This document shows positions 20,955 to 30,240 of a stretch of DNA of 64,000 nt, in pieces. Source of the stretch: Clostridiales bacterium (GTDB lineage Bacteria > Bacillota > Clostridia > Christensenellales > Borkfalkiaceae); contig JAFLVN010000003.1 in NCBI GenBank assembly GCA_022508285.1, positions 45,360 to 109,359 of the forward strand, in the 5' to 3' direction. Within the stretch, counting starts at the first letter, position 1. Every line of letters starts with the position of its first letter. Below the pieces are notes generated by a model. The model saw only the letters and a program-made list of their open reading frames with translations, made no database searches and was not told the DNA's origin. Made by a program: the position numbers and the translations under genes.

Positions 20955-22289
20955 ATGGCAGCAAATAAATCGGAAAATAAAAAACATTATATATCCCGCA
21001 AAGAATCACGCCAGATTGCAAAGGAAAATTCCAAAGCCATTCGTCACTTTGAAAAGCTGAAAAAGCGCAATGCGAAGCCCGAAGAGTACGTAACCGAGAT
21101 GAAGGACGAGAAAAATATCGTCGAGTTTGAGGATCTCAACACTTACTTCTTCTCGGATTCGGGTACGGTAAAGGCAGTCAACGGTGTAACTTTCTCCGTT
21201 CCCGCAGGTTCAACTGTCGGCGTAGTCGGCGAGAGCGGTTGCGGTAAATCTGTAACTTCGCTTTCGCTCATGAGACTCGTTCAGGCTCCCAGCGGACAGA
21301 TTGTCAGCGGCTCCATACGCTTCCGTGCAGATATGTTTAAGCGTGACGCACGTGGCAGAAAAATTCCCGTGTATGAAACGGAGAAGGACGAAAACGGTAA
21401 CGACGTCCTTGACGAAAACGGCAACAAAGTTTTCAAGCTTAATGAAAAAGGCAAAAAGATAATATTGAAAAACGAGCTCGGCGGCAACAAGTACGAGATG
21501 GAGAGGCAGGTCGTTGACATTGCAAAAATGCCTACGAAGATTATGCAAACCATTCGCGGCAGAGAAATTTCTATGATTTTCCAGGAGCCCATGACCTCGC
21601 TGAACCCCGTTTTCACAATAGGAAATCAGCTTGACGAAGTCGGCAAACTGCACATAGAGGGAATTTCTAAGGAGAGAGTAAAGGAGCGTAGCATAGAAAT
21701 GCTTAAGCTCGTCGGCATAGCCGATCCTTTGGGTGTATATAAAAAATACCCCCACGAGCTTTCCGGCGGTATGCGCCAAAGAGTTATGATAGCCATAGCC
21801 CTTCTCTGCAATCCCAAGCTCATCATCGCCGACGAGCCTACCACGGCGCTCGACGTTACCATTCAGGCGCAGATTCTTGACCTTTTAAGGGAAATCAAGC
21901 ACAAAATCAACGGCAGTATAATGCTCATTACCCACGACCTCGGCGTCGTTGCGGAAATGGCTGACTACGTAGTCGTTATGTATGCGGGCAAAGTAATCGA
22001 AATGGGCACGGCGGAGGATATCTTCGATAGACCCCTGCACCCGTACACGATAGGCTTGCAAAAGAGTAAGCCCACCGTTGACAAAGTTGCCGACGAACTG
22101 TACTGCATACCGGGCTCCGTTCCCAACCCCATAAATATGCCCAACTACTGCTACTTCCGCGACAGATGCGAGAGTTGCATGGAGAAATGCTCGGGCGAGT
22201 ATCCTCACTACGTTCAGGTTACGCCCACCCACAAGGTTGCATGCTATCTGTACGAGAAAGAAGATGCGAAGGAGGAAACAAATGGCTGA
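20955..22289 (+). CDS. oppD: Peptide ABC transporter ATPase, OppD type, with ~60-aa insert
   Basis: Walker A GESGCGKS, Q-loop IFQEPMTSLNP, signature LSGGMRQRV, Walker B LIIADEPTTALD; C-terminal oligo_HPY. Confidence 0.93.
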   Translation: MAANKSENKKHYISRKESRQIAKENSKAIRHFEKLKKRNAKPEEYVTEMKDEKNIVEFEDLNTYFFSDSGTVKAVNGVTFSVPAGSTVGVVGESGCGKSVTSLSLMRLVQAPSGQIVSGSIRFRADMFKRDARGRKIPVYETEKDENGNDVLDENGNKVFKLNEKGKKIILKNELGGNKYEMERQVVDIAKMPTKIMQTIRGREISMIFQEPMTSLNPVFTIGNQLDEVGKLHIEGISKERVKERSIEMLKLVGIADPLGVYKKYPHELSGGMRQRVMIAIALLCNPKLIIADEPTTALDVTIQAQILDLLREIKHKINGSIMLITHDLGVVAEMADYVVVMYAGKVIEMGTAEDIFDRPLHPYTIGLQKSKPTVDKVADELYCIPGSVPNPINMPNYCYFRDRCESCMEKCSGEYPHYVQVTPTHKVACYLYEKEDAKEETNG

Positions 22290-23373
22290 TATAATTCAAG
22301 AAAATTCCACCATACAAGAAGAATCCACCGCATTTTTGGAAGTAAGGAACCTCTGCAAGCACTTTGTGGTCGGCAAAAATTTCTTCGGCAAACCCAATGC
22401 ATGGCTTCGTGCGGTTGATAACGTCTCCTTTAAGCTCGACAAGGGCAAGACCCTCGGAATAGTAGGAGAGAGCGGCTGCGGCAAAACCACAATGGGTAGA
22501 ACTATTCTTCGTCTGCACGACGTTACAAGCGGTGAAGTTTGGTTTAAAGGACAAAAGATTTCCGGCCTCAAAAACAAGGAATTTGATAAGCTGCGTCCCC
22601 ATATGCAGATGATTTTCCAGGATCCCTACGCCAGCCTCTCTCCGAGGTGCACCGTAGGCGAAATCATCGGCGAAGCGGCACGCCAGCACGGACTTGTAGA
22701 TAAAAAGAATTTCTACGACTACGTTATAGACGTAATGAAGATGTGCGGACTTCAGCCGCACTACTTTGAGAGATATCCCCACGAGTTCTCAGGCGGACAG
22801 CGTCAGAGAATTTGTATCGCCCGTGCGCTTGCGCTCAAACCCGAGCTGGTGGTCTGCGACGAGCCCGTATCGGCGCTCGACGTGTCCATTCAGGCACAGG
22901 TTATAAACCAGCTCATCGAGCTGAGAAAATCTCTCGGACTTACCTACGTATTCATTTCGCACGACCTTTCGGTTGTCAAGCACATATCGGACGAGGTCGG
23001 CGTAATGTACCTTGGAAGTCTTGTGGAATACGGCAACAGGGATGAAATTTTCAGCAATACGCTTCATCCCTACACAAAGGCGCTGTTCTCAGCCGTGCCC
23101 GTTCCCGACGTGCACAAAAAGATGGACAGAGTTATATTGAGGGGCGATATCCCTTCGCCTGTCAATCCTCCCAAGGGCTGCAAATTCCACACCCGTTGCG
23201 ACAGCTGCATGAAGGTATGCGAAACTATTACACCCGAGTACAGGGAGGTTACGCCCGGACACTTCTGTGCGTGCCATCTCTACGATCCCGAGTACAAGGC
23301 AGATCCCGCGGGATTTATTGCAGCGCACAGCGATTCCGACGTTTCGATAGCTAACTATCCGTCGGCTGAGTAA
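22282..23373 (+). CDS. oppF: Peptide ABC transporter ATPase, OppF type
   Basis: GESGCGKTTMGR, IFQDPYASLSPR, FSGGQRQRICIARAL, VCDEPVSALD; start at 22282 (RBS ggagg) overlapping oppD stop. Confidence 0.93.
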   Translation: MADIIQENSTIQEESTAFLEVRNLCKHFVVGKNFFGKPNAWLRAVDNVSFKLDKGKTLGIVGESGCGKTTMGRTILRLHDVTSGEVWFKGQKISGLKNKEFDKLRPHMQMIFQDPYASLSPRCTVGEIIGEAARQHGLVDKKNFYDYVIDVMKMCGLQPHYFERYPHEFSGGQRQRICIARALALKPELVVCDEPVSALDVSIQAQVINQLIELRKSLGLTYVFISHDLSVVKHISDEVGVMYLGSLVEYGNRDEIFSNTLHPYTKALFSAVPVPDVHKKMDRVILRGDIPSPVNPPKGCKFHTRCDSCMKVCETITPEYREVTPGHFCACHLYDPEYKADPAGFIAAHSDSDVSIANYPSAE

Positions 23374-23404
23374 AAAGTAAAATACAGGAGAATTGTAATT
23401 ACCG

Positions 23405-23677
23405 ATGCCCAAAAAGTCCAAAAAACGCAATAAACCGGAATTGGACACCACGACCACGTTCGCAAATATGAACATAGAAGGTTTCAAGTGGTACGATCCT
23501 ACTTTGGAAAAGCGCCTTGAGGAAAAAAAGAAGGGTACCGTAATTCCGCCTAAAATTACACGCCGCGAATACTGGCAAATGGTTCGCGGTGCGTTTGCGG
23601 CATTTTGGCCCATTCTTGTGGGAATGATAGTCATTTTCGGAATTATGATCGGTTTTGCATACCTGTGGTTGAGTTAA
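23405..23677 (+). CDS. Small single-TM membrane protein, unknown
   Basis: 90 aa, charged N-term, C-terminal hydrophobic helix FWPILVGMIVIFGIMIGFAYLW; tightly placed after oppF. Confidence 0.65.
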   Translation: MPKKSKKRNKPELDTTTTFANMNIEGFKWYDPTLEKRLEEKKKGTVIPPKITRREYWQMVRGAFAAFWPILVGMIVIFGIMIGFAYLWLS

Positions 23678-23681
23678 AATT

Positions 23682-24509
23682 ATGAAAACAATTTCGCCCA
23701 AAACATGTAAAATGGTGCGGCTTATCTACGGATGGGTTTTTACCGCTTTCACGATTATTATCGGCGCTCTGTTTTTATGGCAGGTTCTCGATATATATTT
23801 CGGCGGTTTAAAGGCGGGATCACTTAAACCGTATTCCTATGACGACGTAGTAAGCCGTATAAAAACCTATATATCAATTCCGTTCTGGATATGGATTGCA
23901 GCAATGATTGCAGGGCTTATCCTGTGGGAGATTTTCTCCGTAAAGGAAAAGCTAACCCCCATAACGGACGCTCGTTATGTGCTGTACCGCCTTTCAAAGC
24001 GCATACCCGTAGAGGTAGACGAAGGTAAAAAGGGTTCTTTAAATTACGTTAAAGATCAGCAGAAGAAACTTAAAATCTTTTATTGGACTCTTTTGGGCTT
24101 GGCGGCTCTGTACGTTATATATATAGTGATTTACGTGTCAATACCGTCGAACTTTACAGATACTAAAAACGTTACGCACGAAGTCGTTACAATGGCGGCG
24201 TACGTTCTGCCTGTGGCGGCAGTCGTTTTCGCAGTAGGTTGTGTGTACGTATACGTTTTGGGCAGGTCTGCAAATAAGATGCTTCCGCACGTCAAAAAGT
24301 TGACGGCGGGAATAAAGGCTCCTCAGCCCGTTCAACCCAATAAATTTACTCAAATTGTTACGCACAAGTACTTTATACTCGGTGTAAGGGTAGCAGTTGC
24401 CTGTCTGGGCGTCGCGTTCGTTCTGCTTGGCATCTTCTACAACAACAGTATAAATGAAGTCTTTGAGAAGGCAATAAGAATTTGTACGGAGTGTATCGGA
24501 CTTGGATAA
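23682..24509 (+). CDS. Multi-spanning membrane protein, unknown
   Basis: 275 aa, about five hydrophobic helices; stop overlaps start of the next gene. Confidence 0.7.
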   Translation: MKTISPKTCKMVRLIYGWVFTAFTIIIGALFLWQVLDIYFGGLKAGSLKPYSYDDVVSRIKTYISIPFWIWIAAMIAGLILWEIFSVKEKLTPITDARYVLYRLSKRIPVEVDEGKKGSLNYVKDQQKKLKIFYWTLLGLAALYVIYIVIYVSIPSNFTDTKNVTHEVVTMAAYVLPVAAVVFAVGCVYVYVLGRSANKMLPHVKKLTAGIKAPQPVQPNKFTQIVTHKYFILGVRVAVACLGVAFVLLGIFYNNSINEVFEKAIRICTECIGLG

Positions 24510-26757
24510 GATAAAGAATTTTTTCAAAAGTGTAGGTAACTGGTTCAGAACCCACGTGCCCACACGTCGGAGAATCATTCAGCTTTACGCGGCGTTACTC
24601 ACTAACGCAAAGCTGACCGGTTATTCCGAAGGTTTTATTTATCAGAATACAGATAAAATAACGGCATACACCAAAAATATCTGTACTCCCGGATTAAACT
24701 GTTACTCCTGTCCCGGTGCAGTTGCGGCGTGTCCTTTGGGCTCGCTCCAAAACTCACTCGGTTCGTCAAATACTACAACTCCGTTTTACATACTCGGCAC
24801 GTTAGCTCTATTCGGACTCTTGCTTGCCAGAACAATCTGCGGATTTTTATGTCCTTTCGGATTCTTCCAGGACATGCTGTACAAGGTAAAGACCCCCAAG
24901 GTAAAAAAGAGCGCTTACACACGTGTGTTGTCATATCTTAAATACGTGCTGCTTATAACTCTGGTTATAGCCGTACCGCTGATATACCACAACGTTCCGG
25001 GTTTCTGCAAGTACATATGTCCTGCGGGAACTTTCGGCGGCGGTGTAGGACTTCTTCAAAACAGCGTCAATGCCGAAAAATACGGAATGCTTGGTTACCT
25101 GTTCACATGGAAATTCGTGCTGATGGTAATCTGCATAGTGGCTTGCATATTCATATACAGAGCATTCTGCCGCTTCATATGCCCCCTCGGCGCTATATAC
25201 GGATTCTTCAACAAGATATCCCTTTTGGGCGTCAAGCTTGAAAAGAGCAAGTGTATCGACTGCGGAATGTGCATATCCAAGTGTAAAATGGATATCAAGC
25301 ACGTCGGCGACCACGAATGTATCAACTGCGGCGAGTGTATAAGCGTTTGCCCCACCAAGGCAATAAGCTGGAAGGGTAGCAAGCTGTTCGTTGAACCCAC
25401 GGCTGCGGCTGTTACGGTATCGGCTGCCGATGTAGCCGAAGCTCCCGCACTCAATACCATTCTTGCAAGCGGCACAACCTTGCAAGCTACGGGCGGCAGT
25501 GCAGTAGCAACCGATGCGGAGCCCAAGGCGCAATCGAACGACACGGTAATAGTTGAACCCAAAATAGCAGAAACTCCAGTAGAGGAAAGAACTCCGACTG
25601 AGGAGACCTGTGAGACTCCTGTAAAAAAGCCTAAAAAGGCTATGAGCAAGCGCAAAAAGACCAGACTCATATTAGAGATAGTTGCATGGTCGCTTGCAGG
25701 CATACTCATGATAGGCGCACTCGTCTACTACAACACCTTACCTCCAATGGCAGGTACCGGCGGCAAGAAGATTGAAAACTTTAAAGCCGCAACCTACCAA
25801 ACGGCGGATTACGATGCAGGCGAGGAGTTTGATTTCTACGAATATTACAGCGAAAATTACGGTTACGATAACTATCTTCCCGACCATAAGGCACTTATAT
25901 TAGTGTTCTGGAGTATCAAGAATGAAACGAGCAAACAATATCTGACCCAACTCAGCGAAATGTATGCCGATATTCAAACGGAAGAGAATTATCCTGCCAA
26001 CATAATTGCAGTTCATATTTCTGACGCCAGAATTACTTCCGAAGAAGTTCAAGACGTTATTGATGAGAATGAGGTTTGGAAAAACTCCGGTATTCCGTTC
26101 ATTCAGGATATTGAAAAGACCGACGAACGTTCAACTTTATATGTCGAGTGCGGAGGAAGTGGCGCATATCCTACGCTGGCATTCCTTAACGAGCATATAA
26201 GATTGCATTCGACTCACACTGATACGATGACGAAAGAATCCATATCGGATGCAGTAAAGGCTTGTTTGGACGATACAAGCTATACGAAGTTTGATAAAGG
26301 CGATAAGATTTTCGACTTTACCGTGGATACCTTTGAAAGTTCGTATAAAGACGGTACGTTCTCGGCGAAGAGCGGTGAAGGCAAAATATTCGTTATCAAC
26401 TTCTGGTACACGAGCTGCGGCCCCTGCGTTGCAGAGTTGCCTTTCTTTGAAGATCTGTATAAAGAATACGGCGACAAAGTCGTAATGATTGCATTGCATT
26501 CATGGAACGGCGAGCAGATCATAGCTCAGAACTTTATCAACAATAAAGGCTGGTCTGACTGGAATATGATTTTCGGCGTTGATAAAAACGATAGCATATA
26601 CCGTAAACTTGCAATCAGTAACGGCGCATATCCCGAAACGATTGTTGTAGACGCTAACGGATATATAGTTTTCGCAGCATCCGGTGCCGTACAAAACGGC
26701 GAGGGCGTACGCCTGTTGCAAGATGCAATCGAAGCTGAACTCGCAAAAATGAATTAA
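24502..26757 (+). CDS. NapH-like 4Fe-4S polyferredoxin membrane protein fused to tandem thioredoxin-like (TlpA) domains
   Basis: TTG start; CGFLCPFG and CRFICPLG, CIDCGMCISKCK + CINCGECISVCP (two 4Fe-4S), TM LILEIVAWSLAGILMIGALVYY, a Trx-like domain lacking CXXC, then INFWYTSCGPCVAELPFFEDL. Confidence 0.88.
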   Translation: MDKIKNFFKSVGNWFRTHVPTRRRIIQLYAALLTNAKLTGYSEGFIYQNTDKITAYTKNICTPGLNCYSCPGAVAACPLGSLQNSLGSSNTTTPFYILGTLALFGLLLARTICGFLCPFGFFQDMLYKVKTPKVKKSAYTRVLSYLKYVLLITLVIAVPLIYHNVPGFCKYICPAGTFGGGVGLLQNSVNAEKYGMLGYLFTWKFVLMVICIVACIFIYRAFCRFICPLGAIYGFFNKISLLGVKLEKSKCIDCGMCISKCKMDIKHVGDHECINCGECISVCPTKAISWKGSKLFVEPTAAAVTVSAADVAEAPALNTILASGTTLQATGGSAVATDAEPKAQSNDTVIVEPKIAETPVEERTPTEETCETPVKKPKKAMSKRKKTRLILEIVAWSLAGILMIGALVYYNTLPPMAGTGGKKIENFKAATYQTADYDAGEEFDFYEYYSENYGYDNYLPDHKALILVFWSIKNETSKQYLTQLSEMYADIQTEENYPANIIAVHISDARITSEEVQDVIDENEVWKNSGIPFIQDIEKTDERSTLYVECGGSGAYPTLAFLNEHIRLHSTHTDTMTKESISDAVKACLDDTSYTKFDKGDKIFDFTVDTFESSYKDGTFSAKSGEGKIFVINFWYTSCGPCVAELPFFEDLYKEYGDKVVMIALHSWNGEQIIAQNFINNKGWSDWNMIFGVDKNDSIYRKLAISNGAYPETIVVDANGYIVFAASGAVQNGEGVRLLQDAIEAELAKMN

Positions 26758-26784
26758 GGCTTAACCTTAAAATATAACAATTAT

Positions 26785-26815
26785 AAAAGGCTTTCCGTAT
26801 GGGAAGCTTTTTTTT
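26785..26815 (+). terminator. Rho-independent terminator
   Basis: GCTTTCC-gtat-GGGAAGC followed by TTTTTTTT. Confidence 0.7.
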
Positions 26816-26921
26816 GTTACATAAGCCCGCCGAAATTTTAAGTTATAAAATTTTAAATTCAGTACAAAATATTGTAAACAATAAAAATTGAAAAAATTAC
26901 AATATTTTCGGAGGGGAAATA

Positions 26922-27662
26922 ATGAAAAAAGTTCTTGCACTGCTTATTGCGATTGTATGCGTATTTGCCGTTGCATTTGCCGCCTGCAATTATACCGGTA
27001 AAAACTCCGGCACGGCAAATAACGAACAGAGTGATATCGACAGTAATACCGAAGGCGTGCAATCTGATAACGAAAAACATGACGACGAGCAACCCGACGA
27101 GGCACGACCTTACGAGGTACAGCCCGACAATAAACAGCCGTACAACAAACAGCCCAGCAACGAGCAGCCTAACAATGAACAACCCGACAACAAACAGCCC
27201 AACAAGCTTTATGCGGTCGGCGATAAGCTCCCCGAAATCAGCGTTAAAACCTATAACAGCGCCTATACAGAGGGCACTTACTCCACCAAGAATGCGCAAG
27301 GTAAAGTGCTTGTAATCAACTTTTGGTTCAGAAGTTGCGGTCCGTGCACAGGCGAGCTACCCTACTTCGAGCAAGTAAATGAGCAATACGGCGACAAGGT
27401 TGAAATGGTTGCAATTCATTCAAATAACGGTGAACAACATATGATTCAGAACTTTATTAACGGCAAAGGCTGGTCAAACTGGAAAATGATTTTCGGAAAA
27501 GACGTAGGTGCAAACGAAATATATAACAAGTTTGCAATCAGCAGCGGCTCATATCCTGTGACGGTAATAGTAAATCCTGAAGGCTATATCACGTTTACAG
27601 GCGTTGGCACTCTAAGAATAGACCTGTTGCGCAGTGAAATTAACAAAGCGCTTGCCGGTTAA
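26922..27662 (+). CDS. TlpA-family thioredoxin-like lipoprotein with N/Q/P-rich linker
   Basis: Lipobox AVAFAAC; linker QPDNKQPYNKQPSNEQP; VINFWFRSCGPCTGELPYFEQV. Confidence 0.88.
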   Translation: MKKVLALLIAIVCVFAVAFAACNYTGKNSGTANNEQSDIDSNTEGVQSDNEKHDDEQPDEARPYEVQPDNKQPYNKQPSNEQPNNEQPDNKQPNKLYAVGDKLPEISVKTYNSAYTEGTYSTKNAQGKVLVINFWFRSCGPCTGELPYFEQVNEQYGDKVEMVAIHSNNGEQHMIQNFINGKGWSNWKMIFGKDVGANEIYNKFAISSGSYPVTVIVNPEGYITFTGVGTLRIDLLRSEINKALAG

Positions 27663-27687
27663 AGACTTAGACCTTTAAAACTACGAT

Positions 27688-27715
27688 AAAAGGCTTCCCA
27701 TGCGGGAAGCCTTTT
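27688..27715. terminator. Bidirectional terminator between convergent genes
   Basis: AAAAGGCTTCCC-atgc-GGGAAGCCTTTT, perfect. Confidence 0.8.
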
Positions 27716-27736
27716 ACTGTTATTGGTGTTAAACGC

Positions 27737-30235
27737 TTATTTAACAGGTGTGAAGTTAATTATGAATGTGCCGCTTTTGATGTCGGTAATTCTTATTCTT
27801 ATTTGACCTGATGACAGCGATGAGAGATAAATTGTTTGACCGATAAGGTTATTGCCGTTTTCATCAACTATTATTGCGGTAGAGCTACCGAAAACGTTTA
27901 TCGTATAGTTGCCTTCAGCTATGGGAAGTGCTCTCACGTTAACTTCGATATATCCGTCGTATTTATCAAGGTCTACCGTAACCTGCAGAGCGCCCGCTTT
28001 TGCCGATATGGGATTGCCTTCCGTGCCGAGTGCGGGGGTGCTAACGTCGGCATTGGAATCATCATACTTTAAGGCGGGGAAGTTGCCGTCAACAAGAGCT
28101 ATAACAGTCACGTTTGCCGTACTTGAGCCTTGCTTAGTTACTTTGAATTTAATGTCGCTTAGTGCTGCAATCTCAACGTAAATTATATCGAAATTCTTTG
28201 TTCCGTTGTTTGTTGATCTTGCTACACCTTCAACGAGTATGCCGCCCTCAATACCTTCGATTTTGCCGTCTTCAGAATAGAAGCCGTAGTAGCCAGTCTT
28301 GGACGAGCTAAAGTAAACGTATGCACTGCCGTTTTTCAGAGTTATCGTATTTCCTCCGATTGCAGTATTAACCTCGTAGGGCGCATCTTCTGTGCCGGCG
28401 GGTATATATCCGTAGTAGGAGCAAGCCGCAACCCAATAATTGTCGCTGTCTGAATATCCTCGGCAGAATTCTTCGAGAATAGTTTTAAGCAAGTCGTTTA
28501 CGGGGTATAATCCGTCTTTGTTTGCAAGCTCTCCGTAGCCGAGCACCACCTTCGTATAGTCGGTGAAGGTTCTTACGCCCGAATTTGTTTCCTCGTTAAA
28601 TTCCTCGGTGTAATAATTGAACTGCGTGCGGTAAGGATCTTCGTCGCCGTCCGTCTCAATTTTATAATGGGCAAGATATACCATAGAATAGGAGTTTACG
28701 CGGGTAGCATTTTTCAGCTGTACGTAAATCATGGGGCCGGTAACGCTGTCTAAATGGTAGTTTCCGTTAGCATCCCTGTATATTGCCTTATCAAGAGGCA
28801 CGTGCATCATTCTGCGTCCTTCGGTGTTATCTTGAGCTTTGGGAGCATTTGAAGGCATATCAACGGTGTTGCTGACTGTAGTCCAGGTTGCCGCATCGCC
28901 TATTCTTTCAACTGTTATAGTGACGTCGCAGTCGGTATCTGCAATATAGGCGAGGCAGCAGTTTACTGCTGACGTATTTTCGGTAATTTCAACGTCAACG
29001 TAGTTAGAACCGCTGAAAGTCTTTGAATAATCCGCAAGCCATGCGCCATAGCTCAACATTCCGTCATTATTAGTGTACGCATTGTATCTCTGTTGCAGTA
29101 AAGTTTGATCTGTGGGCACGCTGCCTGAATGCTTTGTAACGTGAGAGTCGGCGGGTGAGCCGTCGGAATTGGTTTTAATCACCTGCGGTGCAACGTAGAA
29201 ATCGTACAAATACAACTCAACGTCGGCGTTCGCATCGCTCGCCGTCCAGGTCACTCTGTATACGCCCTCAGCCGCTTTATAAGACTTTCCCATATCAATT
29301 TCGTTTATGAGGTGGTAGGGGAAAGGCATCAGAGTGAAGTAGTTGTATTTACCCTTTTGGGCACTCTTTACGTAAGGGGTGTGAGCTTCGGTTATTTTGG
29401 TTTCACCCGACTTAACGTAGCGACTGTACTGCAAGTCGTTATTTTCGTCGTAAAGCGTTGACCAGCTGTTGTCTATTAAGAATTTTACCGTAACCGAATA
29501 GCTGAAGTCGTCGTTCTTAGCGAAGGGTGCGCTGTTTTTTGCTATTACCATATCGCCTATTTGGGTATAGCCGAAGTCTACTCTATAACCGTCGGGTATG
29601 CCGCTTTTGCTACCTTCTCCGCCGATGGCAGAGGGATCGGCAATATATACGGAGTATTCCCGTTCGGCTTGACTTGAAAGGAAAGTGTTGAAAATTGCGT
29701 TCCCGTTCTCATCAGATTGAACTACATACGCCGAAGCGGCATTAGTGGTGACAGTGCCGTCTTCTTTTATAAATCTATCAATGTAAATAGCCGAGTCGTA
29801 ATAACCTATACTGAAGTACGCATTTGCAATAGGTTCGCCGTAGGCGTCAACCGCTTTAATTGCAAAGGCGGTAGTTTCCTGCCGGTCTTCACCGTCAAGT
29901 GAAAGCCTTATAATTCTTCCGCTTGTAAAAGTGAATTCGTAGTACTCTTTTTCGTTTATAGTGACTATTTTCCAAGTTTTAATGCTGTCGCCTGTATCGC
30001 CCACGTTGCCTTGAGAACCTTGCTCGCCGCCGCCGTAAAACTTATCAAGAATATCTTCAAGCCATTCTTCGTACCCAACGGGGTCGTCGGTGGACTCTAC
30101 GTATTTTTGATACGCCGCATACAGGGCAGGGTCGTGTGCGGTGCCGCTATTCTTACTTGAGCAAGCGGCAATTCCCGCAGCACTTGCCGCAACGCAGAGC
30201 GAGGCAAGGAGGGCTAATATTATTTTCCTTTTCAT
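27737..30235 (-). CDS. Large surface lipoprotein, unknown function; N-terminal module shared with the next gene
   Basis: Signal MKRKIILALLASLCVAASAAGIAAC; ALYAAYQKYVESTDDPVGYEEWLEDILDKF followed by short G-x-x-G-x-x collagen-like stretch. Confidence 0.65.
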   Translation of the reverse strand: MKRKIILALLASLCVAASAAGIAACSSKNSGTAHDPALYAAYQKYVESTDDPVGYEEWLEDILDKFYGGGEQGSQGNVGDTGDSIKTWKIVTINEKEYYEFTFTSGRIIRLSLDGEDRQETTAFAIKAVDAYGEPIANAYFSIGYYDSAIYIDRFIKEDGTVTTNAASAYVVQSDENGNAIFNTFLSSQAEREYSVYIADPSAIGGEGSKSGIPDGYRVDFGYTQIGDMVIAKNSAPFAKNDDFSYSVTVKFLIDNSWSTLYDENNDLQYSRYVKSGETKITEAHTPYVKSAQKGKYNYFTLMPFPYHLINEIDMGKSYKAAEGVYRVTWTASDANADVELYLYDFYVAPQVIKTNSDGSPADSHVTKHSGSVPTDQTLLQQRYNAYTNNDGMLSYGAWLADYSKTFSGSNYVDVEITENTSAVNCCLAYIADTDCDVTITVERIGDAATWTTVSNTVDMPSNAPKAQDNTEGRRMMHVPLDKAIYRDANGNYHLDSVTGPMIYVQLKNATRVNSYSMVYLAHYKIETDGDEDPYRTQFNYYTEEFNEETNSGVRTFTDYTKVVLGYGELANKDGLYPVNDLLKTILEEFCRGYSDSDNYWVAACSYYGYIPAGTEDAPYEVNTAIGGNTITLKNGSAYVYFSSSKTGYYGFYSEDGKIEGIEGGILVEGVARSTNNGTKNFDIIYVEIAALSDIKFKVTKQGSSTANVTVIALVDGNFPALKYDDSNADVSTPALGTEGNPISAKAGALQVTVDLDKYDGYIEVNVRALPIAEGNYTINVFGSSTAIIVDENGNNLIGQTIYLSSLSSGQIRIRITDIKSGTFIINFTPVK

Positions 30236-30240
30236 GCCGT

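Noticed and set aside
26859-27315. ORFs 26859-27299 (-) and 26935-27315 (+)
   Set aside because: Overlap the Q/N/P repeat linker of the real TlpA lipoprotein gene; translations are low-complexity.
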